Assembly (NCBI GenBank): GCA_047967505.1
Contig: CM106538.1
Strand: one strand, 5' to 3'
From: Dipteris shenzhenensis
Lineage: Eukaryota > Polypodiophyta > Polypodiopsida > Gleicheniales
DNA length: 64,000 bases
The notes below the pieces were generated by a model. That model was not told where the DNA came from, ran no database searches, and saw only the letters and a list, made by a program, of their open reading frames with translations. Both the position numbers and the translations under genes were made by a program. Positions within the stretch are counted from its first letter, which is position 1; each line of letters begins with the position of its first letter. This document shows, piece by piece, positions 11,705-23,662 of the stretch.

Positions 11705-13047
11705 ATGGGAACTAGTTGTTGTGGCTTCCCGGTTTGCCTCTCCGGCATCCAGATTTTGCCTCAGGTGCTTCCTAATCATCCTGACTCGTTGCCATCTGTC
11801 CTGTGTTTTGCAGTTGCGCTCTCCACTCTTGCGATCAGTCCTTGCTTCAACCTGCCGTTCTTTCTTTTCTTGCGATCTTGAGATCGCTCTGTACTTTTGT
11901 GCTAAATCATCTTTCTGCTCTTCAATGTTTCCCTTCCGTGTCGATTTACTTTGTGTGCCCTGGAGTTTTCCGACTCCGTTGACTTTATCTGAACGGATTT
12001 AATGGTCATGTTTCTTCTGCAGGCACGCCCACCTCATCAGCAAGTGCGCTCCTCGTCCGGGCTAGGCATCAGAGTGCGCGCTTCCAGGCATGGAGCCTCG
12101 ACCTTCTCAGATGCCCCAAATTTGGCTTCAGATAGCCATGTTTCACGCAGTTTGAGCAGCCCATTGGCTCACCAGGCAGGCACAAACCAAAGGCAAGCTG
12201 TTGGCCTTCTCCTTACGATGAGATGTTTTATTTGTCTTGACCGTCATTGTTTCTTATGTGTTTGTAAATGTATTACAGAGACGATGAACGCACAACGGAG
12301 ACTGAAGGGAAAAGTACTACGGATGTTGGGGATTCTGGATACTCTTTGAATAGAGGGGAGATGAAAGTACGTACCACGGACGTTGGGAGGTGTGGATACT
12401 CTTTGAGTTGCAAAGGGGAGATCAAAGCACGGTGGCCTAGACTTGCTGTTGCCAAGGAGTAAGTAAACGCTTTTCTTCAACTCTTTCGTGTTGAATTGTG
12501 AACATTCTCTCCAAGCGAACGGCATTGTTCTAATAGTCAGTTTCGTGATCTGGGGCTATCTTTATTTACTTTGCCACTTTTGTATTTATGAATCATAGTG
12601 CATAGCGTGTATTGCTCAATTCTGTGCTGGTTTTGCCTGTTAACACTTGCTCAGCCTATCCAAATTCCTCCCGATTCATGACAGCTGAGACACATTGTTT
12701 TTTGCCTTTGTAGAATGGCTGATATAGATCGAAGGCGGGAGGCTATAAAGAAACAGCGCCACCTCCAAAACGTTATACACCTGATGGAGGAATACCGGCT
12801 TGTTTGCGAACAGAATAGGTTAATTTTAGCATGCTTTGAAAGGCAAACCAATCTAAACAATAATTTCTGTGCGAAAGCAGCATGAATTCAGCATGAATAT
12901 AAAACTGCTTGCTTTGTGATCGTATGCCTGAACTGTCAGTTCAAGCAGCCCGGCCCAATGCAGGCCATTATGCACCTTTGGTGCTGTGTTTGTAGGGGTA
13001 TCAACTTCTCTGTGACAAGATGTACAAATGGGAATTCAAAAGCTTAG
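11705..13047 (+). CDS. Hypothetical five-exon gene, basic C-terminus
   Basis: I assembled this from splice signals and phase. Exons are 11705-11764, 12023-12192, 12279-12458, 12714-12818 and 12996-13047 (567 nt, 188 residues). All junction phases agree, acceptors end in CAG or TAG, and the start context is AAACATGG. Three introns are GT-AG; the second has a GC donor (AAAG/GCAAGC), an accepted minor class. Exon 3 contains an internal protein repeat: TTDVGDSGYSLNRGEMKVR is followed by TTDVGRCGYSLSCKGEIKAR. Exon 4 is basic and helix-like (ADIDRRREAIKKQRHLQN, then MEEYRLVCEQNR). I recognise no family. It may also be a truncated or alternative transcript. No intact neighbour suggests a role. Confidence 0.5.
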
Positions 13048-16000
13048 ACCTAAGATTTCAGTTTGTCAGGGGACTACTGCCCATTTTGCGCCATCGCAAG
13101 TTTGTATTTGCCTCTGAGGCTTAACTGCACCCATGATTAATATTGCCAGAATTCTGCATTTGACATTTTTCTTTCTTGTAACTACACGTTGGATCTCAGC
13201 CTTAACTAGGTTTTACCCTCGTGGCTCTTATAACTACACGTTGGATCTCAGCCTTATTTGGGATTGACTCTTGAACATTTACTGAAGGAACTGTTTTTAC
13301 TATTTTCAATTTGTCTCTAAACTATCTGAGCTCATGCTCAACTTACAGCTGCTCAATCCTCAAACGCATGTTGATAAAAAAGGGACGAGCTTTAGTCACT
13401 TGTATTAATACTTGAAAGGGCTTCCGTTGAGCCCTCACGTATATCTATTGCAGAGTTTTTGTTGAAGAAGTAAATAATCTATAAGCGAACCAAGGTATTT
13501 GTTGCTTTGCCCTAGTACTGCTTATATGGAGAGGCTTTTTAATTCGCGCTTGAAGCTTAAAATTAAAGATCATGGAATTGTCGAAGCTAGTAGCATTCCA
13601 GGGTGCATCATTTTCCGATTCCTTGAGCTTTACATTCAATACTACTTGGAAAGAGTTGTTCCCTGGGATGATCATGCACCGTTAGAAACCTGGGAGACTC
13701 TTCTTGGTTGAAGGTCATGTTTTCATATGTGAGGTGGATAGACTTTGTAGTGCTTGTCTATGCTTGGCAGAAGGTCAACGTATTTTAAGACTTTGTGCAG
13801 TCTTTAAAGAAATCAGAAGTTTTACTTGCTATGCAATGTTGTGTCTGTTGTCTAGTTGAAGTGATGATAAGGCTGTTTTTTTGTTTGCTTTTAAACGTGG
13901 TGCATAAAATCATGTCGACCCAGGTGATGTGTGCAAATAGACGTGAAGAAGGTGCCCCTTTTACAGCTCAACTGGGAGGCTGTCTCAAATGTCAGTCTAG
14001 AATCTTCAGAATTCATTTCTCTCAGGTGTCAATGTTGGTGGGGTCTCGGAGGTGGGATCTAGGTACCCAAGTGAAGATGCGAGGGCACTTGGGTACCTAG
14101 ATCCAAAATGTTGGCCAAGTCTAGACTCTTTAGAATCTTTTTAAAGGAGCAAGGTACCCTTTACAACAGGGGCTCCTACACCTTCCAAGTTCTATAATGG
14201 AGCTGAAGGGTTGAAATCTGAAATGCTTTCGTCTGTGCAGCATGATAAAGTCTGTATTGCGGGTTCAAGCACATTCGAAGGATGAAGAAGCCGCCTTGAC
14301 TGACATTGAGGATTCTCTTAGGAGTAAGGAATCTGTAAGAATCTTGATTGGTTGACTGAAATGAAAGCTTGTTGAGACTTAGAAATGATGGTGAGCTCTT
14401 CAACGAGCACGTTTTCCCACCTAGTTTGGTCGTAGAAAGGGCGCTTCTTGTATGACTTCTAGGTTCATGGGTTGTGGCGTTCAAGACCAAGTTCTTTATA
14501 CTACCAATAGTTGCTGCCAATTTAGCCGGAGTTCTAAATTGACAGTGCTAATTGCTTAGTTGGTCATATATACAGGGTGCTTGTATGACTTTCAGGTTCA
14601 TGGGCTGTGGCCATTAAATATATATGGGGACCAAATTCACTTGCGCTGCTGACTTACCCAACTTCAACGTAATTGGGTTCCAAATCGATAGTTGAGGCCC
14701 ACCTCATTCGGTCATAGAGTGCCTATGCATTTTTCGCTAAGGATGCTCATTTGGGAGAGACTAAAATGAAACTATATAACTCTTCACGATCAGATGTAGC
14801 TTGAATGAAGAGGAATCTGGACTACTTTTTTATTAACCTTCAATGCTAGCCTTTGTCACGGTTGACCCTACCCTTCACCTCTAGAGTGTTGATAGATACT
14901 CCCTATGAATATCATAGTATAAATGGATGCTCAAGTATGTGTCGGCGTGTGGATATGTATTGTGTGAGAGCATATGTTTATATCATTGGCTACACCCACA
15001 ACCTAGGTCAATAGTGTAGGGCTCAATGGATAAAGTGGCTTTCCCATACCACGATGAGACCCATTGTGGGTATACCAAGGATCCCAAAGTGACTCCAATT
15101 GGTTAGAAATCGCCCATGTCCCTAGGATTCTAAAACCCACTATAGAGTTTAAAGTTTCAAATGCAGGTAGGAATTAAACATCAATTTAGAACAGAGTGTT
15201 TGCAAATTTTGCAACTAGTATTGGTGAATTTGGTCCCCACATGCCCAAACTCATCTTTTGAAAACATAACACATTGCAATTTCAATCTCATGAGAATCAC
15301 ACTTAGGTTGAAAACCATAATCTCCATCACGCATAGCAAGGACTAGCTATTATGAAATCCCAAGGGATGTCATTAGTGTCCATGAACAATGATATACTCA
15401 CAAAATGTGATGATAGTATTGGGTGTTGTGGCTTGTAGGTTTATGTGATGGGCCTTGGACCTTGAGATTAGATGTGGCTTAGATGTAGTACCTACCCCTA
15501 CGGTTGTCATTGATCAATTCTGCAATGCTCAAGTTGCAAAATTGCAGCTTTGACTAAAGGGTGATGACTTGATACGAGGATTCTACGGTGGGAGCTAAGT
15601 TTGATGCTCATCCCTATGGTGTTCTAAGCAAGGTGATTTCTTAGTACAGAGTGACTTAGGTAGTTGTAGTATACTAATGATGTTAAGCGCTTCTTATAGA
15701 CAAGTTGTACTAAACATGTTAAGTTCTCGTTGTGTATGCACTTAGGCGGCCTTATTAATGCCTTCTTTCCTCTCTTATGATTGTTGTGTATCATCTTAAA
15801 TCCATGTAGCCTCTATTACATATTGGTCTTATGGTCTCAATTCATCATTCATCTTGTAACTTTGAAAACTATTCAAAAACCCATCATCTTTCCCTTTATA
15901 GCACTAATTTTGTCGGAGATGACAGAGAATGAGAGCAAGGCTTATGCGGTTTTATCATATGCGAGTAGGACTTATGTGATGAGAGCACGACTCATGGGTT

Positions 16001-16255
16001 TTATCTTAATGCCCCAAGGAGTGGCAACGCTTGCTTTGTTCGAAACACGGTAGTAAGAGAGACACACAAGATGACTAGTAAAATCTGATAATGTAAAAAA
16101 AAACTATATATATGCATCTTCCCAATTATTAGGGTTACAGTTAGATTTTGTTCCATCAATTTTCTATGGATAGGTACAATTTATGGTGTCCTTGAATTTA
16201 CTCCCTCTTAACTTGCACCTGATAAAAGGGTAATTAATAAAGATTTTCATATTTT
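13048..16255. other. Intergenic, with small duplications
   Basis: No gene is recognised. A 25-base motif beginning AACTACACGTTGGATCTCAG occurs at about 13180 and 13233. From about 14430 to 14730 segments around GGTCGTAGA...CTTGTATGACTT and GGTCATATA...CTTGTATGACTT recur with a period of roughly 140-150 bases. Several short open frames (13499-13711, 13795-14100) have no recognisable motif. Confidence 0.4.
14055..14104. repeat. Perfect 19-bp inverted repeat
   Basis: GGATCTAGGTACCCAAGTG at 14055-14073 is followed after 12 bases by its exact reverse complement at 14086-14104. It could be a stem-loop in RNA, a small foldback element or the scar of one. No terminator function is implied in a plant. 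Confidence 0.75.
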
Positions 16256-16279
16256 AACACCATATTAGTAATTTTGGGA
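16256..16279 (+). repeat. Left candidate terminal inverted repeat
   Basis: It begins AACACCATATTAGTAATTTT and ends GGGA. The reverse complement of 29883-29906 is identical except for T in place of C at the sixth base. Confidence 0.55.
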
Positions 16280-16486
16280 TCATGTTCAATTGCAACATGA
16301 TTACACAAGGCACCTACAATAACTCACCTTAAATTATTTAGTATTTGATAATGAAAACTTGAAAAACATTCCAATGCATAATGAAAACCTCAAATTTAAC
16401 ACTGCAATGCCATACAAGAGAGTTAACTTTGTTGAATTATCAACACATTTATATAATAGTTGGTGTCAAGATATAAATGCCATTTG

Positions 16487-16979
16487 TTTAAAGCAATGAC
16501 CAAAGTAAAGCTAAGCTTGTTATCATCATCATGACATTGTCAATGGTAATTGTTATGCATTCAACCAATAGGAAGATAATGAGCTGAAGCTAAGCTTGTT
16601 ATAATCATCATGGCATTGTCAATGGTAATTGTTACTCATTCAACCAATAGGAAGTCAATGAGCTGAACTACTCAATACAAGCCCTTATTTAAAGAAAACA
16701 AAACCTTAAGACCATTGAGTATTAGCTCAAGGCCAACTTCCAAGAATTGAACACGTGAAATTGCTCAACCAATAGGAAGACAATGAGCTGAACTACTCAA
16801 TACAAGCCCTTATTTAAAGAAAACAAAACCTTAAGAACATAGAGTATTAGCTCAGGGCCAACTTCCAAGAATTGAACACATGAAAGTGCTCAACCAATAG
16901 GAAGACAATGAGCTGAACTACTCAATACAAGCCATTATTTAAACAAAACAAAACCTTAAGACCATTGAGTATTAGCTCA
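16487..16979. repeat. Subterminal tandem repeats (80 bp and 125 bp units)
   Basis: An 80-bp duplication around AAGCTAAGCTTGTTAT (about 16508 and 16590) is followed by a unit of about 125 bp beginning AACCAATAGGAAG at 16642, 16767 and 16892. The last, partial unit runs into the stop codon of the transposase-like gene. Such subterminal repeats can be transposase-binding sites in DNA transposons; that role is inferred here. Confidence 0.75.
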
Positions 16980-19430
16980 ATCTGCACTCTTGTCGTTTAC
17001 TTGATCAACCCCTTCTAGGCTTGCTTCTGCTTTCTCACGCACGGTAGGTGGAATTTTGATCTTCTTGGGCTTCTTCACTCCTTTCGGTGTCCAACTCCAT
17101 ACTATTGAGTTTGCTTGCTCCCAACGTGTAGGATCTTTGTCATTGCACATCCAAAATTTCTCCCAACAATTTACATACACTTCTTCCTCGCTTGCATTCT
17201 TCTTATGGGAACATGGTGCCCAATACTGTATCAATACCATGTTGTATTCTTTAGAGGAAGCATTGGATTGAATGTCTGACTTGGCTTCACCCAACCAAAT
17301 TGGATATATATTGTCGCTTGGCCTCACAAGAACAAAGTCACCCTTTTTTACATCTATAAGAGGTTGGAATGCATCTTTTGGCTTGTTACGTTGTGGACCA
17401 TAGTAGTGGTCTTCCAATGCCTTTAAACCCATGAAACCTTCATTTTCGGTGCTGGTGTTATGCTCTGTTGCATGTGTTGTCTTTGGCCAAAAGCCTGAAC
17501 ATATATCTTGAATTTGCATAGTTGATGCAGATTCTGACAATGCATTGATCATGTTTTCCCAATACTGTATCACTGGTGTAATGTATATAGAATAAGGATC
17601 CAGTGAGCCTTTGTCAATGCGATGCTTGTTCCAATATTTTATATAGTCCTTTATGCCATTCACCACTTGAGCACTATCTTTTAAGTACTCACACATTGGA
17701 AGTACTGGTGGTTCCCCAATTGGCAACAAAGATTTTCCAAGAGTATCTATTTTCCACAACTCTATGCCACCACCCTTTGGCATCCAATGATCTTGCGTGT
17801 GATTCATTTTGTAATGCATTACTGAAATGTCATCTTGCATGAAAAAACGAAAATGCAATGCTTTGAATGTCCAATAAGTTTATCCTGGCCTTCACATAAG
17901 TAACCATCAATAAACCCTTTAAAGTCTAGAACCTATCCTAAAAGGGGCAAGCCTTGAGCTTGTGCACTTGTTGAAGGTTTTCATAAGATGTGCTAGAGTG
18001 AGAGAATGACTTGTCCTCAACTGCTTTGAAAAACGACTAAACAATGCATCAATATCTTCATGGGTATGACCAACCATTAAGAAACCCATCTCTATCATTA
18101 AGAAAACCTGCCTAGCCACCAACAAAGATAGGCATGCAAAAACATATATGTTTTTGTTCTTCGATCTACAATTGTCTAATTGCAACAAGAGGCAAGGTGG
18201 AAGAGTTTTGAAAGATGTAGTGGATGTGTTATATGTGCTTGCAAGCACTTGTTGAGCATAAGGATTTGACTTCCCATCCATTGATAGATGAATATCCATG
18301 GCTGTCCTTGAGGTCACACAATTTAGGAGCTGGCTTGAAGTATTTAAAGAGCTATGTACAAGATCACCATACTGATACTTATCTTCTCTTTCCAAGTCAC
18401 GAAAACACAATGCTAATGATCCCACGGTAAAGTTTGGGTGTGCGGGCCAAAGACCAAGTGAAAAATGTCCATATGCTTCTTGTCCATGTCCATGTGTTAG
18501 CATTCCAGTCAATGATATTGGCAACTTATCGATATCTTTTGCTCTAACTTTGAGCCTCGGTATGGCTATCTTCTATTGATCCATCTTATCATGTATGATG
18601 CATAAGACTTGTTGAGGGTCCTTCTCTGATTTGTAACGCCATGAATAATATACATGCCGACAACTCATTTGTTGTTTCATATGCCCCATCCTCTCCACAA
18701 AGAGCTTTTCACATTCTGTTGGTATCTTAGTAGCACCCAATTTCGACTTGATTGCACTACAAAGGCTACGTGACTTTGAGAATGTGCTTGTATGAGAAAC
18801 CGAGACATGCTTGAAGTCTGTGTTCCAAATTCTATTGAAGGTCAACTTTGGAACCTCCTTGTACCCTAGCTCTTTCATGGTCAGATTGATCTCATGCATT
18901 ATGTCCACTTGTTTGTACATATCTAGAATGACAAGTTGTGTTTCTCTCATGCCATCTATTGTTGTTTGAGCTTTATGCGGCATCCTTTCAGCATTGTTAT
19001 TCACAAAGTCACATAATACAGCTCTTGCCATCCCCACATGATCCCACCCTTTTCTAATTTTGTTTCCATGCATGGCATTTGTGCATCCAACATTATGTTG
19101 CTCCTTGTACCTATAGTATGAAGTTTTAGAAATTGCGTACAATTCATACCATGTCGTGCAACATATTTCCCTCCCATCAAAGCTAAACAGGTCATGTGAC
19201 ACAACACCTTTTGAATCAATCCGCATAGCATAAGTGAAGCTATTGAAGATATAGGTCATTCGATTCTCCAAGTTCATGCTCCAAAATTCCACTCTCATTT
19301 GCAAAACCAAATTACGATCTGCAATCTAGCAACACTTCAACTCACAACAACCTATAAGTGCCACATCTTCATACGTGCACTTCTTCATCAGATGGCATTC
19401 AATTTCCTTTCTAGGCTTGCGATTGACCAT
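16977..19430 (-). pseudogene. DDE transposase-like protein (DUF7869-like) with reader-like C-terminus
   Basis: A minus-strand frame of about 818 codons runs from the ATG at 19430. It is broken by in-frame TAGs (after KCC near 19325 and after HDKMDQ near 18570) and by two compensating frameshifts at about 17860-17940. Likely catalytic positions are IIHDKMD (residue about 281), LLQLDN (about 419) and GHTHEDIDALFSRFS (about 454-468). This pattern, with RNAERMPHK-like and SCRHVYYSWR blocks upstream, matches a widespread transposase-like family I recall as DUF7869. Residues about 694-780 (KKGDFVLVRPSDNIYPIWLG ... VWSW) look like a BAH- or Tudor-type beta domain. I infer it once mobilised the surrounding element. 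The family name is from memory and unchecked. Confidence 0.65.
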
Positions 19431-19489
19431 ATGATATTTTCTTTTTGTGCGAAGTGGTTTGACATTTAGGCGCTAATTGGGAGCCAAAA

Positions 19490-20775
19490 GTACAAGATTG
19501 GTTTGAAAGCCGACCTTTGTCTCTCGTGCCCGATGGAGGATGAAAGTTCAATATCGGTTTTAAAACCGATCTGAACTGTCATGCATGGTGGATGATAAAA
19601 GTTCAAGATCGGTTTAAAAACCGATCTTAATCTCTCATGCCTCATGAAGGATGGAGGTTTAATGGTGGTTTCAAAATTGATCTTTGTCTTCCATTCCCAA
19701 TTTAGGATGAGAGTTTAAGATCGGTTTTAAAACCAATCTTGATCTCTTATGCATGATGAATGACAAGAGTTCAAGATCGGTTTCAAAACCAATCTTCGTC
19801 TCGAACTTCATCCCTCATGCCCGATCGAGGATGAAAGTTTAAGATAATTTCCAAGACCAATCTTGGTCTCTCTTGTCCTATGGATCATGAGCTATCAAGA
19901 ACGGTTTTGAAACTAATCTGGTATAGAATGCCTGTTAAGGATTAAAGTAGAAGATCACATTTAAAATAGATCGTGGTCACTCACGCACAATGGAGGTTGA
20001 ATTTTTAAAACCGATCTGGATCTTGATCTCTCATGGCCGGATCGATTTCAAAACCGATCTCAAACTTGACCATGTCATATGAAGGATGAAACCAAGATTG
20101 GTTTTAAAACGATCATGTTCTCTCTTCATGGAAAAGATTAAACTTTTGTTAAAACCGATCTTGGACTCTTAGGTGAATTGGAGGATCATTGATCAAGATC
20201 GATTTTGAAACCGGTCTTCATGTCAGAAGCCGAATGGAGGAAGAGAATTTGAGTTTGTTTTTAAAACTGATCATGGTCTCCATCATATCATGTGAAGGTT
20301 CAAGCCAAGATTAGTTTTAAAACCGATCTTCGTCTCTCAACCATGGTAAAGTTTAACATCAATCATGGAGTCTTATGCGTGGTGGAGGATAAAAGTTCAA
20401 GGTCGCATGAAGGATGAAAGTTCGAGATCGGTTTTAAAACCGATCTTAATCTCTCATGCTAGATGAAGGATGAAAATTTGAGATCAGTTTTAAAACCGAT
20501 CATGGCCTTCAACATGTCATGTGGAGGATGGAACCAACATTAATTTTAAGGACGATCTTTGTTTCCATCATGGTGGAAAACTTCAAGATCGATTTTAAAA
20601 CCGATCTTGGACTCTCATGCATGTCGTGGACGGTGAAAGTTTGAGATCGATTTTAAAACTGATATGGTATCCATCACGTCTTGTGGAGAATGAATCTTAA
20701 AACCGATCTACATCTCTCATCATGGGACAGTTTAACATTGGTTTTGAAACTCGTCTTGGACTCTCATGCGTGGTG
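19490..20775. repeat. Palindromic minisatellite, core GATCGGTTTTAAAACCGATC
   Basis: About 20 degenerate units with a period near 60 bp each carry the 20-base perfect palindrome or a variant of it, extended by AA on the left and TT on the right in the best copies. Spacers share motifs such as CTCTCATGC and GGATGAAAGTTCAA. Good copies lie near 19553, 19608, 20426 and 20590. The array fills the region upstream of the transposase-like gene, between the two divergent gene groups. It has no coding signal. Confidence 0.88.
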
Positions 20776-21952
20776 TGGACTAAAATATATTTAAATGTTT
20801 TATTATGGTGTTCTAAAGATATTTTAATTAAAGTGTACTAAAATACATAGTACAAACGTAATAAAATAACTTACATTAATACTTTGAACCTTAAAATTTA
20901 TCCAGAACCTAAACAAAAAATGATTAATTTTAACTAACTCCCTAAATAACGTTTTGTTTAAATTCCCTATCTACTATTTTATTTTAATTCCCTAGCTAAT
21001 GTTTTATTTATCCTAACAAACATTTAATTTAAATTCCCTAACAAATGTTTTATTTATCCCTAAATAAAATATAATTACATGCTTTATTATGGGTTTTTAA
21101 ATATATCTGACATATTTCTCCTTATCCAAAAATATTTTTTTGATTAAAGTGTACTAAGATACATAGTCTAAACTATTCCAAATATACTTTTATTTATTCC
21201 AAATATGTTTTACTAAATAAAATATTAATAGAATACAAAAACATATTTTAAATCTCTTCCATATTATATCCATTATTAATTAAATTATTTTATATTCATA
21301 CATTTAATTAAAATATTTTAAAAATATATATATTACTTAAGTTTTAATAAATAAACCCTATAGAATATAAAATATGTATATGGAATAAACATAATATATT
21401 AAATAGTAGGCAACTCTTTCACTAAATCCCTAACTAACATTCTAACGAACTTCCTAACTAATGTTTGATTTAAATTAACTACTAATATGACTTATTAGGC
21501 TAAAGTTTAAACCTTAAAATTTATCCTAATCCTAGGCTAAAAATGATTAATTTTAACTAACTCCCTAACTAACGTTTTATTTAAATTTCCTAACTCCCTA
21601 ACTAATGTTTAAATGTTAATATGACTAATTCATGTTTAAACCTAAACTAACGTTTAATCCTAAACCTAAAATAACGTTTAATCCTAAACTTGAACTAACA
21701 TTTAACCTTAATATGACTAACTAACGTTTAACCATAAACTAACATTTAAACCTAAACTAATTTGTCTAATTAGCCTACTAACTATCCTAAACCTAAATTA
21801 AACCTAAACTAACTAACCTTAAATAATTAGCCTAGACTAAGTCACTAACGTTTAACCTTAACTAATTAGCCTAAACTAATTTAACTAATTAGCCTAGACT
21901 AAGTCACTAGCGTAAACCTAAACCTAAAGGCCTAACCTATTGGAGAGGCTTA
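20776..21952. repeat. AT-rich degenerate minisatellite (CCTAACTAACGTTTAA-like)
   Basis: Short motifs such as CCTAACTAATGTTT and CCTAAACTAACGTTTAA recur irregularly, most densely at 20930-21090 and 21410-21930. Some resemble scrambled plant telomere repeats (CCCTAAA), but no run of exact telomere units is present. No gene is seen. Confidence 0.6.
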
Positions 21953-22336
21953 CTGTGAGCTATAGCGCCACCATCACCATCGCCCTCACGCAGTCTGACT
22001 CTGCCATCACCATCGCCCTCACGATCAGAGTCTGCACACAGACCGAGTCCTCCATCACCATCACCCTCACGCTCTCTCGGAGTCTGCATCAAGTACTGTC
22101 TCGAGGTCTACCTCGCCCTCACGCTCTCTCTCGGAGTCCTACCCACACTTCTCAATGCCATCTCCCTCGGTGTCTGCATGAACGTCTTCATCATGCACAG
22201 GGACATGTTGGACGATCTTCATCTATTGCTTGTTCTTGGACTTTGTTGGAGTTGTTGTCTGCATCAAGATTTTGGAGGTCGTCTGCAACACTCGCTCCAT
22301 CGCCATGAGATAGTGTCATCTTGGAGAGGAGGTGGG
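21953..22336. other. GC-richer low-complexity segment
   Basis: Repeats of CACCATCACCATCGCCCTCA and of TCTCGGAGTCTGCATCAA precede the CT microsatellite. An open frame crosses it, but its composition follows the repeats, so I do not call a gene. Confidence 0.45.
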
Positions 22337-22659
22337 CTCTCTCTCTCACACTCTCTCACAGCCGCTCTCTCTCTCACGCTCTCTTAGAGTCTTTCACTCT
22401 CTCTCACACTCTGTCTCTCTCTCTCTCTCACGGTCTCTCTCTCTCTCTCTCGTTGACGCTCTCTCTCTCTCTCACGGTCGCTCTCAAGCTCTCTCTCTCT
22501 CACGGTCGCTCTCTCTTTCTCTCACGATCGCTCTATCTCTCTCTTTCACGCTCTCTGTCTCTCTCTCTCATGCTCTCTCTCTCTCTGACACACACTCATG
22601 CTATCTCTCTCTCTCTCATGGTCACTCTCAAGCTCTCTCTCTCTCTGATATCACTCACG

Positions 22660-22737
<78 letters not shown>

Positions 22738-22895
22738 CTCTCTCTCTCTCTCTCTCTCTCATGCTCTCTCTCTCTCTCGGTCTCTCTGATATCACTCACG
22801 CTCTCTCTCTCAAACTGTCTCTTTCAAGTCTCTCTCTCTCTCTCACTGTCAAAGTCCTCTCTTTCACCCATGCCCTCTCTCTCTCTCTCTCAGGA
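22337..22895. repeat. Long (CT)n / (CTCTCA)n microsatellite
   Basis: About 560 bases consist of CT runs broken by CACG, CAAG and CA repeats. All long frames here encode only Leu-Ser or Arg-Glu repeats and are not genes. On the opposite strand this is a GA tract. Confidence 0.95.
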
Positions 22896-23248
22896 TACTA
22901 GATATAGCAGTATGAGCTCTTTTAACCCTCAAGAATTCAAACAAATTTTGAAAATTTCCCTTAAGACTAATTCCAAAATTTACACCAAGATCGGTTTTAA
23001 AACCGATCTCGATGGAGGATAGGAAAAAAAAGTTAAGTAATTGGTCCATAATTCAAATTTTGAAAAAATTCGAATTAGTTTTTTGAAATTCCTCGTCTTA
23101 AAGCTTTTTGTACAAGCTAAAGTTTCAAATATTATGTCACGTAAATTTGGGGATGCTAGCATTTATATTGTACCTAAGTTTGGGGTTACATATTTGTCTA
23201 ATTTACTTCACTAGAATGGAATCTTTCGTTAAGCTTAACTTCGAATAG

Positions 23249-23366
23249 AGGATGGGGCTAAAGGTGAAGGTGAAACCCTTTGCCCTTCATCCCCTTAACC
23301 AAGATCGGTTTTGAAACCGATCTTTGGTTGAGGGAACGAAGGGCAAAGGGTTTTACCCTCATCCTT
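23249..23366. repeat. 118-bp foldback with the palindrome at its tip
   Basis: The left arm (AGGATGGGG ... ACCCTTTGCCCTTC ... AAGATCGG) and the right arm (CCGATCTT ... GAAGGGCAAAGGGT ... CATCCT) pair over most of their length, with one asymmetric gap. RNA copies would form a strong hairpin. Confidence 0.8.
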
Positions 23367-23662
23367 TAATTCTTTATCTTGGAATTTCGTACAAGCACAG
23401 TCATATAGATATAATATGGTGATTGATCAAGGCATCTTTTCCTCAATATTTCATTGATTTGTCATGGTCAGGACACCCATGCATGCACGTGAAAAACTTG
23501 TAGTGAAAGGGCTTGCATACATGCTACCATAACTTCAAATTACTGGCTTAAGGCTTTGCTCTTAATCTTCCCATCAAAGATTGGTTTTAAAACTGGTCTT
23601 GGTTGGGGGATCAAAGGGAGGAAAGTGAAAGCATTTGTCCTCCATTGAAATCAATCTTCTTC

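Noticed and set aside
17056-17842. Plus-strand open frames overlapping the transposase-like gene
   Set aside because: They lie antisense to a frame with recognisable motifs and show none of their own.
19490-20775. Regularly spaced palindromes as a CRISPR array
   Set aside because: The DNA is plant nuclear, spacers are themselves related repeats, units are degenerate and no cas-like gene is present.
20930-21940. Interstitial telomere
   Set aside because: No consecutive exact CCCTAAA units; only loosely similar motifs.
22321-23022. Long open frames of Leu-Ser repeats (plus) and Arg-Glu repeats (minus)
   Set aside because: They are translations of the CT/GA microsatellite; long frames are expected in such sequence and no conserved domain is present.
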